DNA of 64,000 bases from Psychrobacillus glaciei (GTDB lineage: Bacteria; Bacillota; Bacilli; Bacillales_A; Planococcaceae): positions 3,744,001-3,808,000 of the forward strand of contig NZ_CP031223.1 of the NCBI RefSeq assembly GCF_008973485.1, in the 5' to 3' direction. Below the pieces are notes generated by a model that made no database searches, was not told where the DNA came from, and worked only from the letters and a program-made list of their open reading frames with translations. Below are positions 27,083 to 36,038 of this stretch, piece by piece (position 1 is the stretch's first letter; each line of letters begins with the position of its first letter). Made by a program: the position numbers and the translations under genes.

Positions 27083-27105
27083 TTTGTTTAATTTAATTAA
27101 ACAAA
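27083..27105. promoter_or_regulatory. Operator 1, XRE regulator/MFS spacer
   Basis: Perfect palindrome with core GTTTAATTTAATTAAAC (27086-27102), extended by TTT/AAA. It lies directly downstream of the -10 of the MFS promoter on the minus strand, where a repressor would block transcription. Confidence 0.8.
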
Positions 27106-27133
27106 GAATACCATAATATTACTTCCATTTCAA
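27105..27133 (-). promoter_or_regulatory. Promoter of MFS transporter gene
   Basis: On the minus strand -35 TTGAAA, 17-bp spacer, -10 TATTCT. The -10 touches operator 1. Confidence 0.6.
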
Positions 27134-27138
27134 CTAAA

Positions 27139-27157
27139 AGTTTAATATAATTAAACT
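27139..27157. promoter_or_regulatory. Operator 2 over the regulator promoter
   Basis: GTTTAATATAATTAAAC (27140-27156), one mismatch from operator 1, flanked by A/T. It contains TATAAT (27146-27151), the likely -10 of the regulator gene, so binding would give autorepression. Confidence 0.75.
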
Positions 27158-27176
27158 AATAATATGAGGTGAAAAT

Positions 27177-28403
27177 ATGTCTACAATTGGAGAACGAATT
27201 CGCAAACTTAGAAAACAACAAAAAGTGACATTAGAAGCACTAGCTGGTACAGGTCTCACAAAAGGAATGCTCAGTTTAATCGAAAATAATAAAGCAAATC
27301 CATCAATTGAAAGCCTTAATTATATAGCTGACAGACTACATGTAGATGTGACAGAACTTTTGGAAGAAATCAGTGGAAATGAATTAAGAGAGGTATTAGA
27401 AAAAGCAGAATTACTTTTCAATACAAAGTATGATGAGCTAACAACTGAGTATGAGCAATTAATCGACCTAGTAAAACCTTATGTCCCAAAGCTAACGCAA
27501 GGGTATGAAGCTGCTCGCTTGCTCGAAATGTATAGCAGATGTTTATCATTTACGAAACAAATGGGCTCCGAGACTTTATTAAATCGCGCTGCAACTATAT
27601 ATGAACAAATGAACTTAACAGCAAAACGTGGAGACATCGGAACGTTTCTTGCAGGAATTAAATTCAATAATCATGAATATCAAGAGGCTCTAAACATATT
27701 ACTTGCTGAACGCGCAGAGCTAGAAGTAAATCCATTATGGATTGACCCACTATCCCGCTTAGACTATGACTATCTAGAGTCTGTTTTGTATTTTGCGGTT
27801 GGCAAATACGAAGACGCTATTCGTGTCATGGAAAATGCAATTGAGTACTCAAACAAGAACAAAACCTTCTATCGAATTGACAACTTATATCGACTGGCTG
27901 CTGCTCATGCGATGATGACAGAAGACGAGAAAAAAAAGGATTACTATTTACAGAAGCTTCATTCATACAGTGAATTTGCGGAGGATAAAGATGCGAAGGT
28001 TTTCATTTATTTCGCTGAAATTCATTATTTAAGCTCTTATAAAAAGATGTATCAAGAAGCAAATCACTTATACAATACCGTTTTTACTAAAGACATGGTG
28101 AACAAACTATTTACCCCATTCTTTCTACTCGAAAAAGGAAAAATATTATATGGGCTGAACCAATTTACTGCAGCAATTGAAAAATTGAAGGTGGTTGTGA
28201 TTCCTGAAATCCTTCATCATCCAATTGATCTATCCATATTTTACGAAAAAGATGCGTATATTGCGTTATGTTACTTGGCTCTGAACCAAAAAGAAAAAGC
28301 ACTAGACTATGCAAAAATTGCTTTAGATAATATTAATGAAATGCCAGATACTCCTTATAAAAAGTTTATCGAAGAAACATATGAAAAAGTAAAAAGAGAC
28401 TGA
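27177..28403 (+). CDS. XRE-family regulator with TPR domain
   Basis: A 408-residue regulator: N-terminal HTH_3 domain (residues 4-60, GERIRKLRKQQKVTLEALA...GLTKGMLSLIE) and about 300 residues of helical TPR-like repeats (ALNILLAERAEL, AIRVMENAIEYSN, AIEKLKVVV, ALDYAKIALDNI). This is the architecture of peptide- or ligand-responsive regulators (PlcR/Rgg/RapA-like), but no cognate peptide gene is seen nearby. GAGGTG precedes ATG by six bases. Divergent from the MFS gene with two shared operators. Confidence 0.85.
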   Translation: MSTIGERIRKLRKQQKVTLEALAGTGLTKGMLSLIENNKANPSIESLNYIADRLHVDVTELLEEISGNELREVLEKAELLFNTKYDELTTEYEQLIDLVKPYVPKLTQGYEAARLLEMYSRCLSFTKQMGSETLLNRAATIYEQMNLTAKRGDIGTFLAGIKFNNHEYQEALNILLAERAELEVNPLWIDPLSRLDYDYLESVLYFAVGKYEDAIRVMENAIEYSNKNKTFYRIDNLYRLAAAHAMMTEDEKKKDYYLQKLHSYSEFAEDKDAKVFIYFAEIHYLSSYKKMYQEANHLYNTVFTKDMVNKLFTPFFLLEKGKILYGLNQFTAAIEKLKVVVIPEILHHPIDLSIFYEKDAYIALCYLALNQKEKALDYAKIALDNINEMPDTPYKKFIEETYEKVKRD

Positions 28404-28421
28404 AACCTCAGTCTCTTTTTT
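28395..28421 (+). terminator. Terminator of the XRE-TPR gene
   Basis: AGAGACTGA, loop AACC, TCAGTCTCT, then TTTTT. The stop codon is in the left arm. Confidence 0.92.
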
Positions 28422-28473
28422 ACGTATAATATATAGAAATACTGGAAATTTTATGCGGAGGTGGTGTTCTTTA

Positions 28474-29376
28474 TTGAAAAACAAATGGTTTTGGGGTGTT
28501 ATTATTGTCGTTCTTGCCAGCTGGGTTGGTAACATTATTTATTTTCAAACAAAGCAATTAAGTGAACCAATTATATTTAACGCTTATATTGATAGACCTG
28601 CTCTTGGACTCACGAGTTTTTCCCTTCCATATTTGACTAATAAAATAGAAATAGTGGAATTGGAAAGTCTTTTAGTTGATGGATACACTTATTCAAATGA
28701 ACAAAGATTCTCTCCTTGGTTTAACGAGCCTTCCAACCAATCATATATACAGGAGTTTACGCATCATTTTTTAAAGGAAGCAACCTTCACTTTAGATGAA
28801 CAAGATTTAAAACGTTTGCAAGAAAGTATTCAAACCAATAAAGTGTTTGCTCGTTTCACAAACGGTCAAGTTATCCCTGTTAAAGTAGATAAACTAAATT
28901 TCACCCCAAATGTAACGGATGAAACGCTATTTACCAATACCGGCTTTTTTACAAGTAACCAAGGAATACAAGGTAATTTCCTGGAAGTAGCAGAATCCGC
29001 TACTATGAATTCTATTGAGCTTCCAGATGTAATTCAAAAACAATTCGATTTAAAAATAAAACTCCTAAAAAACACTCCTACGAATAGTACAAAAATTAAA
29101 GACATCTTCAATTCTGATTGGTTAGAGATGGATGCTCCTCTTTATAGTGATATAGAGTGGCCACTGCTAATAGAAGCGGGAGAATCAGTTGCGCTAGTTT
29201 TTCATACCAAAGATGAAATAGAAAATGTGGAATACATATCTGCTTTACAGGAATGGACTGGAAAAACTCTAAATGGAAAAGACGTTAGTTATCATATTCT
29301 CATTGAAAATGATCTATATCTTACACAAGATCAATTAGACACAGCTATAAAGAAAGCAAGAGGTGAAGCGAAATGA
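28474..29376 (+). CDS. Membrane-anchored extracytoplasmic protein, unknown
   Basis: A 300-residue protein not assigned to a family. One N-terminal transmembrane anchor (NKWFWGVIIVVLASWVGNII) is followed by about 275 residues outside the membrane with many Asn, Thr and Phe and no cysteine. Start TTG 28474 is chosen because GGAGGTGG sits within the first codons of the longer frame from ATG 28453. It overlaps the next gene by 4 nt (ATGA), so the two proteins are translationally coupled and probably work together at the cell surface. Confidence 0.7.
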   Translation: MKNKWFWGVIIVVLASWVGNIIYFQTKQLSEPIIFNAYIDRPALGLTSFSLPYLTNKIEIVELESLLVDGYTYSNEQRFSPWFNEPSNQSYIQEFTHHFLKEATFTLDEQDLKRLQESIQTNKVFARFTNGQVIPVKVDKLNFTPNVTDETLFTNTGFFTSNQGIQGNFLEVAESATMNSIELPDVIQKQFDLKIKLLKNTPTNSTKIKDIFNSDWLEMDAPLYSDIEWPLLIEAGESVALVFHTKDEIENVEYISALQEWTGKTLNGKDVSYHILIENDLYLTQDQLDTAIKKARGEAK

Positions 29377-29936
29377 GAGATGGTTTCAAGCAGCTAATCA
29401 TTGGATTTCTTTTCGTACTAATCAAAATTCATGTTGTCGTCGATCTTTTACCAGACTTTCTAGGTTATATTTTCATTTATAATGGTATAAAGCAGATTGC
29501 TACTTTATCCTCGCAATCTTATGAGAAGTTAAAAATCCTTTCAATTATTTTAGTAATTGCTTCTATACCTAACTTTTTCTTGAATGATCAAGTAATTCAA
29601 CAAAGTGGATGGTTTAGTTACTATCCTATATTTCTTAGTTTACTAAAAGTGATTCTCGTCTATTTCTTATTTGACTTACTTCGAGGCGTCGCAAAGTTGC
29701 TACCTTCTAATGATGCACTGCAGGCAACGAATCGAATGTATACATGGTATTTAACCATAGTTCTTGGTTCACTGTTTTTTCAATCTCTTTTGATGAATTT
29801 TCCGATTAATATTGCATTTTCTGCAATGATTTTCATCGTTATATCAGTTCTGGTTATTGAGATTTCTTTTCTTTTCTATCTTCGAAATATGCAGAAGAGA
29901 TTTCCAAGTGGTGGACTTTTCAATGTATATTCTTAA
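29373..29936 (+). CDS. Polytopic membrane protein, unknown
   Basis: A 187-residue integral membrane protein with about five hydrophobic helices (starting FKQLIIGFLFVLIKIHVVVD). Charged residues cluster between helices; the C terminus RNMQKRFPSGG is likely cytoplasmic. No family recognised. Starts inside the stop codon of the preceding anchored protein. Likely a two-protein membrane complex. Confidence 0.7.
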   Translation: MRDGFKQLIIGFLFVLIKIHVVVDLLPDFLGYIFIYNGIKQIATLSSQSYEKLKILSIILVIASIPNFFLNDQVIQQSGWFSYYPIFLSLLKVILVYFLFDLLRGVAKLLPSNDALQATNRMYTWYLTIVLGSLFFQSLLMNFPINIAFSAMIFIVISVLVIEISFLFYLRNMQKRFPSGGLFNVYS

Positions 29937-29981
29937 AAATGGCGGTCTCCATCATAATTGACTTGGAACTGGCCGTTTTAG
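29935..29981 (+). terminator. Probable terminator of the unknown membrane operon
   Basis: AAAAATGGCGGTCTCC pairs imperfectly with GGAACTGGCCGTTTTA beyond a 14-nt loop, right after the stop codon. Confidence 0.45.
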
Positions 29982-30042
29982 CATGAGGTCACATTATTTT
30001 CTATTCGGCCAGAAATTGTCCTTTGCAATTGAGATCTAAAAG

Positions 30043-30071
30043 AAAAGCTGTCCTAAATAGGACAGCTTTTA
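30043..30071. terminator. Terminator of tcyP
   Basis: AAAGCTGTCC, loop TAAATA-type, GGACAGCTTTT. A and T runs on both sides make it potentially bidirectional; it lies just past the tcyP stop. Confidence 0.88.
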
Positions 30072-30074
30072 TTA

Positions 30075-31466
30075 TTACGCTTCAACTGTTTGTGTTTCTA
30101 TCGGAGCATTAAACATTTCTTTGTCTAATTCACCAGTGAGTTTCGCCGTCGCTACGCCAGCTGTCATTGATCCACTTACATTTACAGCTGTACGGCCCAT
30201 ATCAATTAGTGGTTCTACAGAAACAAGTAGACCCGCTAAAGCAACCGGTAAATTTAATGCGGAAAGTACAAGAATTGCAGCAAACGTTGCTCCCCCGCCT
30301 ACTCCAGCTACTCCAAACGAGCTAATTGCCACGATAGCAACTACAGTAAGGATGAACATTGGATCTAATGGATTAATGCCTTGAGATGGTGCAATCATAA
30401 ATGCAAGCATTGCAGGATAAACCCCTGCACAACCATTTTGCCCAATGGACAAACCAAAAGATCCGGAGAAATTAGCAATTCCTTCTGGAACGCCAAGTTT
30501 ATTTGTTTGCGTATTTATATTAATGGGTAAAGTACCTGCACTGGAACGTGAAGTAAATGCAAACAATAAAGGCTCTGCTGCTTTTTTCATATAGGTTATT
30601 GGATTTAATCCAGATAGTGTAATGATCAATAAATGGATTGCGAACATGATTGCTAGTGCGACATATGAGGCAATCACGAATTTCCCTAAGTTAAATATAG
30701 ATGCAAAATCTGAGGTTGCAACTGTTCTTGCCATAATGGCTAAAATTCCGTATGGCGTTAAGCGAAGTACAATTTTCACAACACTCATTACAAGCGAGTA
30801 TATTGCATCTATTCCTTTTTTTATTGTTGCAGCAGTTTCAACTTCTTTACGAGCTACGCCCAAGTATGCAAAGCCTAAAAATGCCGCAAATATTACAACG
30901 CCAATAGTTGATGTTGAACGAGCTCCCGTGAAATCTAAAAACGGATTAGCTGGTAGTAAATCAATCATTTGCTGAGGAAGGGTTTTATCTGCTATTTCTG
31001 CAGATCGACCTTCTATATACTCAGCTCGAGCAGATTCTGCGTCTCCGTGCACAATTTGATCTGCGTTTAAATCAAATATTGCAGCCGAACTTATTCCAAC
31101 AACTGCTGCTATTGCCGTTGTTCCTATTAATATACTAAGAATAATAGCTGCCATCTTTCCAAAGTTTTTACCAATAGTAAGCTTAGTAAAGGCTCCTAGA
31201 ATTGAAATAAATACTAAAGGCATCACAATCATTTGAAGTAATTTAACATAGCCCGTTCCGATTAGGTTATACCATTCAATTGAACTTGCTAACGTTTCCG
31301 ATGTGACACCATATATAAAGTTTAATGCTAAACCTAATGCTACACCTAACCCTAAGGCTGTAAACACTCTTTTAGAGAATGAAATACGTTTCTTTTGCAT
31401 AACAATCAATACTCCAACGAACACTAATAATGCTATTACGTTAAGTATAATAAATAATAAGTTCAT
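30075..31466 (-). CDS. tcyP: L-cystine:cation symporter TcyP
   Basis: A 463-residue sodium:dicarboxylate symporter family protein, the same length as B. subtilis TcyP (YhcL). Eight helices and two re-entrant hairpins are expected; the serine-rich hairpin tip SRSSAGTLPIN and NGCAGVYPAMLAF are diagnostic. It imports cystine for sulfur supply. The neighbouring CBS-domain gene repeats the B. subtilis yhc neighbourhood. ATG preceded by GGAGG. No S-box riboswitch is visible in its short upstream spacer. Confidence 0.9.
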   Translation of the reverse strand: MNLLFIILNVIALLVFVGVLIVMQKKRISFSKRVFTALGLGVALGLALNFIYGVTSETLASSIEWYNLIGTGYVKLLQMIVMPLVFISILGAFTKLTIGKNFGKMAAIILSILIGTTAIAAVVGISSAAIFDLNADQIVHGDAESARAEYIEGRSAEIADKTLPQQMIDLLPANPFLDFTGARSTSTIGVVIFAAFLGFAYLGVARKEVETAATIKKGIDAIYSLVMSVVKIVLRLTPYGILAIMARTVATSDFASIFNLGKFVIASYVALAIMFAIHLLIITLSGLNPITYMKKAAEPLLFAFTSRSSAGTLPININTQTNKLGVPEGIANFSGSFGLSIGQNGCAGVYPAMLAFMIAPSQGINPLDPMFILTVVAIVAISSFGVAGVGGGATFAAILVLSALNLPVALAGLLVSVEPLIDMGRTAVNVSGSMTAGVATAKLTGELDKEMFNAPIETQTVEA

Positions 31467-31613
31467 ATGTATTCCTCCATTTTTTGCTGATTTACAAATA
31501 TTAATTCATTTATTCCTATCGGTCAAGTAGGTTTTATGATTTTATTACTTTTCAGGTGTACCTTCATAGTTCTTAACAAATCAGCTATACTTAAAATAAG
31601 TGGAGGTGTAAAC

Positions 31614-33068
31614 TTGGCAGCAAGCATTTTAAGTTTCAGTGTTTCAGGTATTATCCTTTTAAATATTTTCCTTGCCATCGCATTAATATTTTTGGAAAGA
31701 AGAGATGCTTCTACTACCTGGGCTTGGATTATGATTTTATTCTTTATACCTATCTTGGGGTTTGGAATTTATTTATTATTTGGTAGAAAACTACGCAAAA
31801 AACATCTATTTCGATGGGAAGGTAAAAACAAAATTGGTATTGATAAACTAATTGATTTTCAATTGGAAGCAATTGAAAATGATTCGTTTGACTTCCGCTT
31901 AGACGATACAAGTCATTATAAAGAGCTAATTATCATGCATTTGCATAATAACCATGCTGTGTTAACGCAAGATAATAATGTAGAAATCTTCACTGATGGT
32001 CGTAAAAAGTTTGATTCCCTTTTACATGATTTGGAAAATGCCAAAGATCATATTCATATCCAATATTATATTTTCCGCCTTGATCATCTTGGACAACAGA
32101 TATATGAAGTGCTGTTAGCAAAAGCACAACAAGGTGTAAAAGTGCGAATTTTATACGACGATACAGGCTCGCGTTCTTTAAGGAAAAGACATTTTAAAGA
32201 GTTAATCGAATTGGGTGGACGAGTGGAAGCATTCTTCCCTGCAATTTTCCCATTAATTAATCCACGTATGAATTATCGAAATCACCGGAAAATCGTCGTA
32301 ATTGACGGTCGTATTGGCTATATTGGTGGATTCAATGTAGGGGATGAGTACTTAGGCTTAAATAAACGATTTGGGTATTGGCGGGACACTCATTTACGTA
32401 TCGAAGGAAGTGCCGTTCATCCACTCCAAACTCGCTTTTTACTTGATTGGAACCAAGCTTCAGCTGAACATGATATTGAATACTCGGACATATTTTTCCC
32501 TGCTATTCCGATGAAAGGATCTGTTGGTTTGCAGATTGTTTCTAGTGGACCAGATTCGGAGTGGGAACAAATTAAAAATGGCTATCTGAAGTTAATTATG
32601 ATGGCAAAAAAATATATCTACATTCAAACACCTTATTTCATCCCAGATGCGAGCTTTATGGATACACTCCGCATTGCGTGTTTGTCTGGTATTGATGTGC
32701 GAATTATGATCCCTAACAAGCCAGACCATATTTTCGTCTATTGGGCTACGTATTCTTATGTAGGAGAATTAATCAAAGCGGGAGCAAAAGTGTATATTTA
32801 TCAAAATGGTTTTCTGCATACAAAAATGATTGTGATTGACGATGAAGCTTCCACAGTCGGAACTGCAAATCTGGATGTTCGTAGTTTTAAGTTAAATTTC
32901 GAAGTTAATGCATTTATCTATGACCGCGAAACATCACATGAACTTGCCGAGTTGTTCGAGGAAGATATGAAATTATCTACCGTGTTAACTTGGGAATTAT
33001 ATCAGAATAGATCACGTAAAATTCAATTTAAAGAGTCAATTGCGAGGCTACTTTCACCAATATTATAA
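31614..33068 (+). CDS. cls: Cardiolipin synthase
   Basis: A 484-residue membrane phospholipase-D-family enzyme joining two phosphatidylglycerol molecules into cardiolipin. Two N-terminal transmembrane helices, then the two HKD motifs NHRKIVVIDGRIGYIGG and LHTKMIVIDDEASTVGT. The start is TTG 31614, five bases after GGAGGTG; a frame from 31536 is longer but lacks a site, and 484 residues is the family length. A possible promoter -10 TATACT lies at 31586. Confidence 0.94.
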   Translation: MAASILSFSVSGIILLNIFLAIALIFLERRDASTTWAWIMILFFIPILGFGIYLLFGRKLRKKHLFRWEGKNKIGIDKLIDFQLEAIENDSFDFRLDDTSHYKELIIMHLHNNHAVLTQDNNVEIFTDGRKKFDSLLHDLENAKDHIHIQYYIFRLDHLGQQIYEVLLAKAQQGVKVRILYDDTGSRSLRKRHFKELIELGGRVEAFFPAIFPLINPRMNYRNHRKIVVIDGRIGYIGGFNVGDEYLGLNKRFGYWRDTHLRIEGSAVHPLQTRFLLDWNQASAEHDIEYSDIFFPAIPMKGSVGLQIVSSGPDSEWEQIKNGYLKLIMMAKKYIYIQTPYFIPDASFMDTLRIACLSGIDVRIMIPNKPDHIFVYWATYSYVGELIKAGAKVYIYQNGFLHTKMIVIDDEASTVGTANLDVRSFKLNFEVNAFIYDRETSHELAELFEEDMKLSTVLTWELYQNRSRKIQFKESIARLLSPIL

Positions 33069-33103
33069 AAGAGGTTTCCGCTTATGCGAAAACCTCTTTT
33101 CTT
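33067..33103 (+). terminator. Terminator of cls
   Basis: AAAAGAGGTTTCCGC and GCGAAAACCTCTTTT form a stem, followed by CTTTTT. It starts at the stop codon. Confidence 0.9.
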
Positions 33104-33126
33104 TTTATGGAAATTAACGTATTTTC

Positions 33127-33978
33127 TTATATACCTAAATATTCTTCTAATGTAGTTCCAGCATCAAACACTTCTTTCGCCAGTTGTTTCCCGACATAGC
33201 GGAAATGCCATGGCTCGTACATATAGCCCGTTATTTTTTCTTTGTCTTTTGGATATCTCATAATAAAACCATATTTAAAAGCATTTTCTGCAATCCATTT
33301 CCCTGCTTCCGTTTCCCCAAAGCTTTCACGTGCAAAATGCTGCTCGAAATGTTTCTCTCCTATATCAAATGCAAGACCAGATTGATGTTCAGAAAATCCT
33401 GGACGTGCACTATATCGATCCGCTGCTTCTTGACCGTCATGGCTTACATATCTTTCATAAAGCGTAGTTTGGTATTCAAAGGAACGGTATGTACTGAATG
33501 CAACAAGTTCATATCCTGAAAGCTTAGCTTCTGCTGCCATTTCTTCAAATGCTTCTCTTCCCTCTTTACTTTCTCCAGGAGCAAATGTAGAGGGGAGAGG
33601 ATATTTTTTACTGGCAATTAGTACCCCGTCCACATACTTAGGTTCCGTTGGTAACGTTTCGTGGCCTTCATATCCTTTAGGTCCGGACATGTCGATTTCA
33701 GGCTCTTCCACTACCGGTTTTTCCACTTTAGGGGTTTCTTCTACTGTTTTTTCTCCTGCCAGTTCATCTACAGTTGAATTTTCACCCTTTTGCTCCAACT
33801 CAGGCTCTTCCACTTGATTAGATAAACCTAATGCAGTCATCCCCTTATCTATATTCCAATCATTTATTCCTATCCAAACAACGATTGCTCCTATTAATAA
33901 CACTGCAATTGATCCGCCAACAATGTATGGCCACTTCTTTTGTTTTTTCTGTTTTAATAAACTCTGTCTAGATTTCAT
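33127..33978 (-). CDS. D-alanyl-D-alanine carboxypeptidase, VanY/LdcB family
   Basis: A 283-residue peptidase trimming peptidoglycan stem peptides. An N-terminal transmembrane anchor (about 15-38) is followed by a Glu/Pro/Val-rich linker (about 55-100) and the M15B catalytic domain with zinc motifs SEHQSGLAFD and EPWHFRYV. The linker would span the wall-membrane space. Start ATG 33978 has AAGGA five bases upstream; an ATG six codons earlier has none. Substrate (DD or LD) cannot be told from sequence alone. Confidence 0.9.
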   Translation of the reverse strand: MKSRQSLLKQKKQKKWPYIVGGSIAVLLIGAIVVWIGINDWNIDKGMTALGLSNQVEEPELEQKGENSTVDELAGEKTVEETPKVEKPVVEEPEIDMSGPKGYEGHETLPTEPKYVDGVLIASKKYPLPSTFAPGESKEGREAFEEMAAEAKLSGYELVAFSTYRSFEYQTTLYERYVSHDGQEAADRYSARPGFSEHQSGLAFDIGEKHFEQHFARESFGETEAGKWIAENAFKYGFIMRYPKDKEKITGYMYEPWHFRYVGKQLAKEVFDAGTTLEEYLGI

Positions 33979-34045
33979 TGTCTTCCTTCTTTCCAATAAC
34001 GGTACTACCAGTTTAACACTTTTCCCATAAAACTACATGGAAAAA

Positions 34046-34080
34046 CAAAAAAACGCGCTACCTTTTTATGGGTAACACGC
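34046..34080 (-). terminator. Terminator after 81-residue membrane protein gene
   Basis: On the minus strand GCGTGTTACC, loop, GGTAGCGCGT followed by seven T. Confidence 0.85.
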
Positions 34081-34097
34081 AAATATAGTATGGAACT

Positions 34098-34343
34098 TTA
34101 AAATAGAATAATGCCTAAAATGACGAAGAATAATACAGCAAATACAATGGCTATAACCTTCATCCATTTCGCCTCACGGACGTATCCTTTTTCTTTAAAA
34201 CTCACTGCCCGGTATCCGTTACTTAAAGTAAATATAGCAGTCATGAAAAGAACAGCCATATTAAGATTCCCCAAAATAATGAAAACCAACGAGGCAATAG
34301 CTGCTACAACAATAACTATTCCGATAACCCAATTTTTCTTCAT
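34098..34343 (-). CDS. Small membrane protein, 81 residues, unknown
   Basis: Three hydrophobic helices (about 5-25, 28-42 and 62-81) separated by a basic loop YRAVSFKEKGYVREAKW. GGAGAGG precedes ATG. Not assigned to a family. The gene is 46 bp past yidC with a terminator hairpin in between, so it may be expressed by read-through. Confidence 0.65.
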   Translation of the reverse strand: MKKNWVIGIVIVVAAIASLVFIILGNLNMAVLFMTAIFTLSNGYRAVSFKEKGYVREAKWMKVIAIVFAVLFFVILGIILF

Positions 34344-34360
34344 TCGCTACACCTCTCCAT

Positions 34361-34388
34361 AAAAAAACGAAGCTATAAAAAGCTTCGC
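34361..34388 (-). terminator. Terminator of yidC
   Basis: On the minus strand CGAAGCT, TTTTAT loop, AGCTTCG, then seven T. The left arm covers the last bases before the yidC stop. Confidence 0.88.
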
Positions 34389-34389
34389 T

Positions 34390-35157
34390 TTAGACAGATT
34401 CCTCTGCTTTTTCTGGATGATTCGAATAAAATTTACGCCCTAAATATGTTTGGAATATTAAAATAACCCCACCAACTGTCCAATATAACGGCAATGCTGC
34501 CATCGAACTGAAGGAAATGAACATAATCATAATAGGTGAAATATAAACCATCAATTTCATTTGTTGCTTTTGTTGCTCAGGTACCGTCCATAATGATACT
34601 CTCGCTTGAAGGAAATAAACCGCTCCTGCAATTAGAGTCATCGCGATATCTGGTGAGCCTAGATTAAACCACAAGAAAGGATGTGTTTTGACATCCGCTG
34701 AGTGCGAAATAGCAAAGTATAATCCCATAATAATTGGCATTTGAATAAGCATTGGTAAACAACCCATGTTAATCGGATTCACTCCGTGCTTACGATATAA
34801 TCCCATCATTTCTTGTTGTAACGCAGCTTGTTCTTCTTTTGACTTCGTTGCTTTCAATTTCTTTTGGATGTCGTCCATTTCTGGCTTCAATTTATCCATT
34901 TTCACTTTCATGCCCTGCTGATTCTTATAGTTTCTAAGCATTAGAGGCATCAAAGCAAAGCGAATAAGTAATGTAATCGCAATGATTGCTAGTCCATAAC
35001 TTCCATTGAATATTTCCCCAAAGAAATTAAGTAAAAAGTTAAAAGGTCGAACAAAGATATGATAAAAAGTACCATCTTTATTTTCTATTCCGGAACACCC
35101 GCTAAGTGCTACTGTTGCGAATACAAGAATAGAAAGCAAACTTATTTTCTTTTTCAA
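34390..35157 (-). CDS. yidC: Membrane protein insertase YidC/OxaA
   Basis: A 255-residue lipoprotein-type insertase of the SpoIIIJ/YqjG group. A signal peptide KKKISLLSILVFATVALSGC ends at the lipobox cysteine, followed by five transmembrane helices; the hydrophilic-groove arginine lies in TLLIRFALMPLM, and the coiled cytoplasmic loop is KMDKLKPEMDDIQKKLKATK. It inserts proteins with or without SecYEG. Start TTG 35157, six bases after GAAGGTG, begins the signal peptide exactly; upstream in-frame GTG and TTG codons fall within or before the site. Probably the second (YqjG-like) paralogue since no rnpA neighbour is present. Confidence 0.92.
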   Translation of the reverse strand: MKKKISLLSILVFATVALSGCSGIENKDGTFYHIFVRPFNFLLNFFGEIFNGSYGLAIIAITLLIRFALMPLMLRNYKNQQGMKVKMDKLKPEMDDIQKKLKATKSKEEQAALQQEMMGLYRKHGVNPINMGCLPMLIQMPIIMGLYFAISHSADVKTHPFLWFNLGSPDIAMTLIAGAVYFLQARVSLWTVPEQQKQQMKLMVYISPIMIMFISFSSMAALPLYWTVGGVILIFQTYLGRKFYSNHPEKAEESV

Positions 35158-35237
35158 TTCATTCACCTTCAATTATTAAGCTATAACGAGTATACCTTAC
35201 TATGAAGCTATTTATCAAATATTACATGCAGCAAAAG

Positions 35238-36038
35238 TTAAATTGCTTTATTTTCATTAGGAAAATTATAATTAAAATTCGGATATTCTTGGTGATCACG
35301 AAATTGTTTTGGTGTTAAACCAGTATATTTTTTAAAAATACGCGTGAAATAACTTTGATTGCAAAAGTGAAAAGAATCGGAAATATCAGAGATACCCTTA
35401 TTGGTGTGTCTTAAAAAGTATTGACACTCCTCGACCTTTCGGATATTCAAATATTCTACAAGGGTAACTCCAGTATGCTCGCGGAAAATGCGGGATAAAT
35501 GGCTTGCGCTAATATTAAATTGGTTAGCAATATTTTCAACAGTTAAGTTATTCTCAATTTCGTCATTAATAAAAATGATAACTTTATTGACTGTTTGATG
35601 GCCAAAAGCAGGTTTTTTTCGTTCTGTTATTACCATTACAAAAAACTCTACTAGCTCATCCGCACATTGAAGAAACTGAGCATCACTCATTTTAGTTTCA
35701 ATCACCTTCACACTCGCGATATTAAAAGCCATTACTTTATCTGCCGGTACTTGATTTTCATAAAGCTTTCTGCCCATTACAGCAGTTAATTGTATGTAAT
35801 AATATTTCACACCTAAAATCATTTGCTTCTCAGCTTTTTTAATAATTAATTCAATCATTTCTCTTAAAACTATTTTGGCAGCTTCTAGTTCAAGTGAGTA
35901 CATATGTAGGAATAGCTTTTTTTCTAATTCTAAAAATGAATCTAACCCTTTAACACTATTTATTACTGCTATTTCTTTAATATACATTTTCGAAAAATTG
36001 TCTAAAAATATCTTATCTACGTGTTGTATAAGGACCAC
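35238..36038 (-). CDS. AraC-family transcriptional regulator
   Basis: A 266-residue regulator with a helical N-terminal sensing domain of unknown ligand (about 1-150) and a C-terminal pair of helix-turn-helix motifs (NLTVENIANQFNISASHLSR and GISDISDSFHFCNQSYFTRIFKKYTGLTP). It is divergent from the MFS gene at 36448 and may control it. GTG start closely after AAAGGGAG. No repeat pair typical of an AraC site was picked out in the spacer. Confidence 0.85.
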   Translation of the reverse strand: MVLIQHVDKIFLDNFSKMYIKEIAVINSVKGLDSFLELEKKLFLHMYSLELEAAKIVLREMIELIIKKAEKQMILGVKYYYIQLTAVMGRKLYENQVPADKVMAFNIASVKVIETKMSDAQFLQCADELVEFFVMVITERKKPAFGHQTVNKVIIFINDEIENNLTVENIANQFNISASHLSRIFREHTGVTLVEYLNIRKVEECQYFLRHTNKGISDISDSFHFCNQSYFTRIFKKYTGLTPKQFRDHQEYPNFNYNFPNENKAI

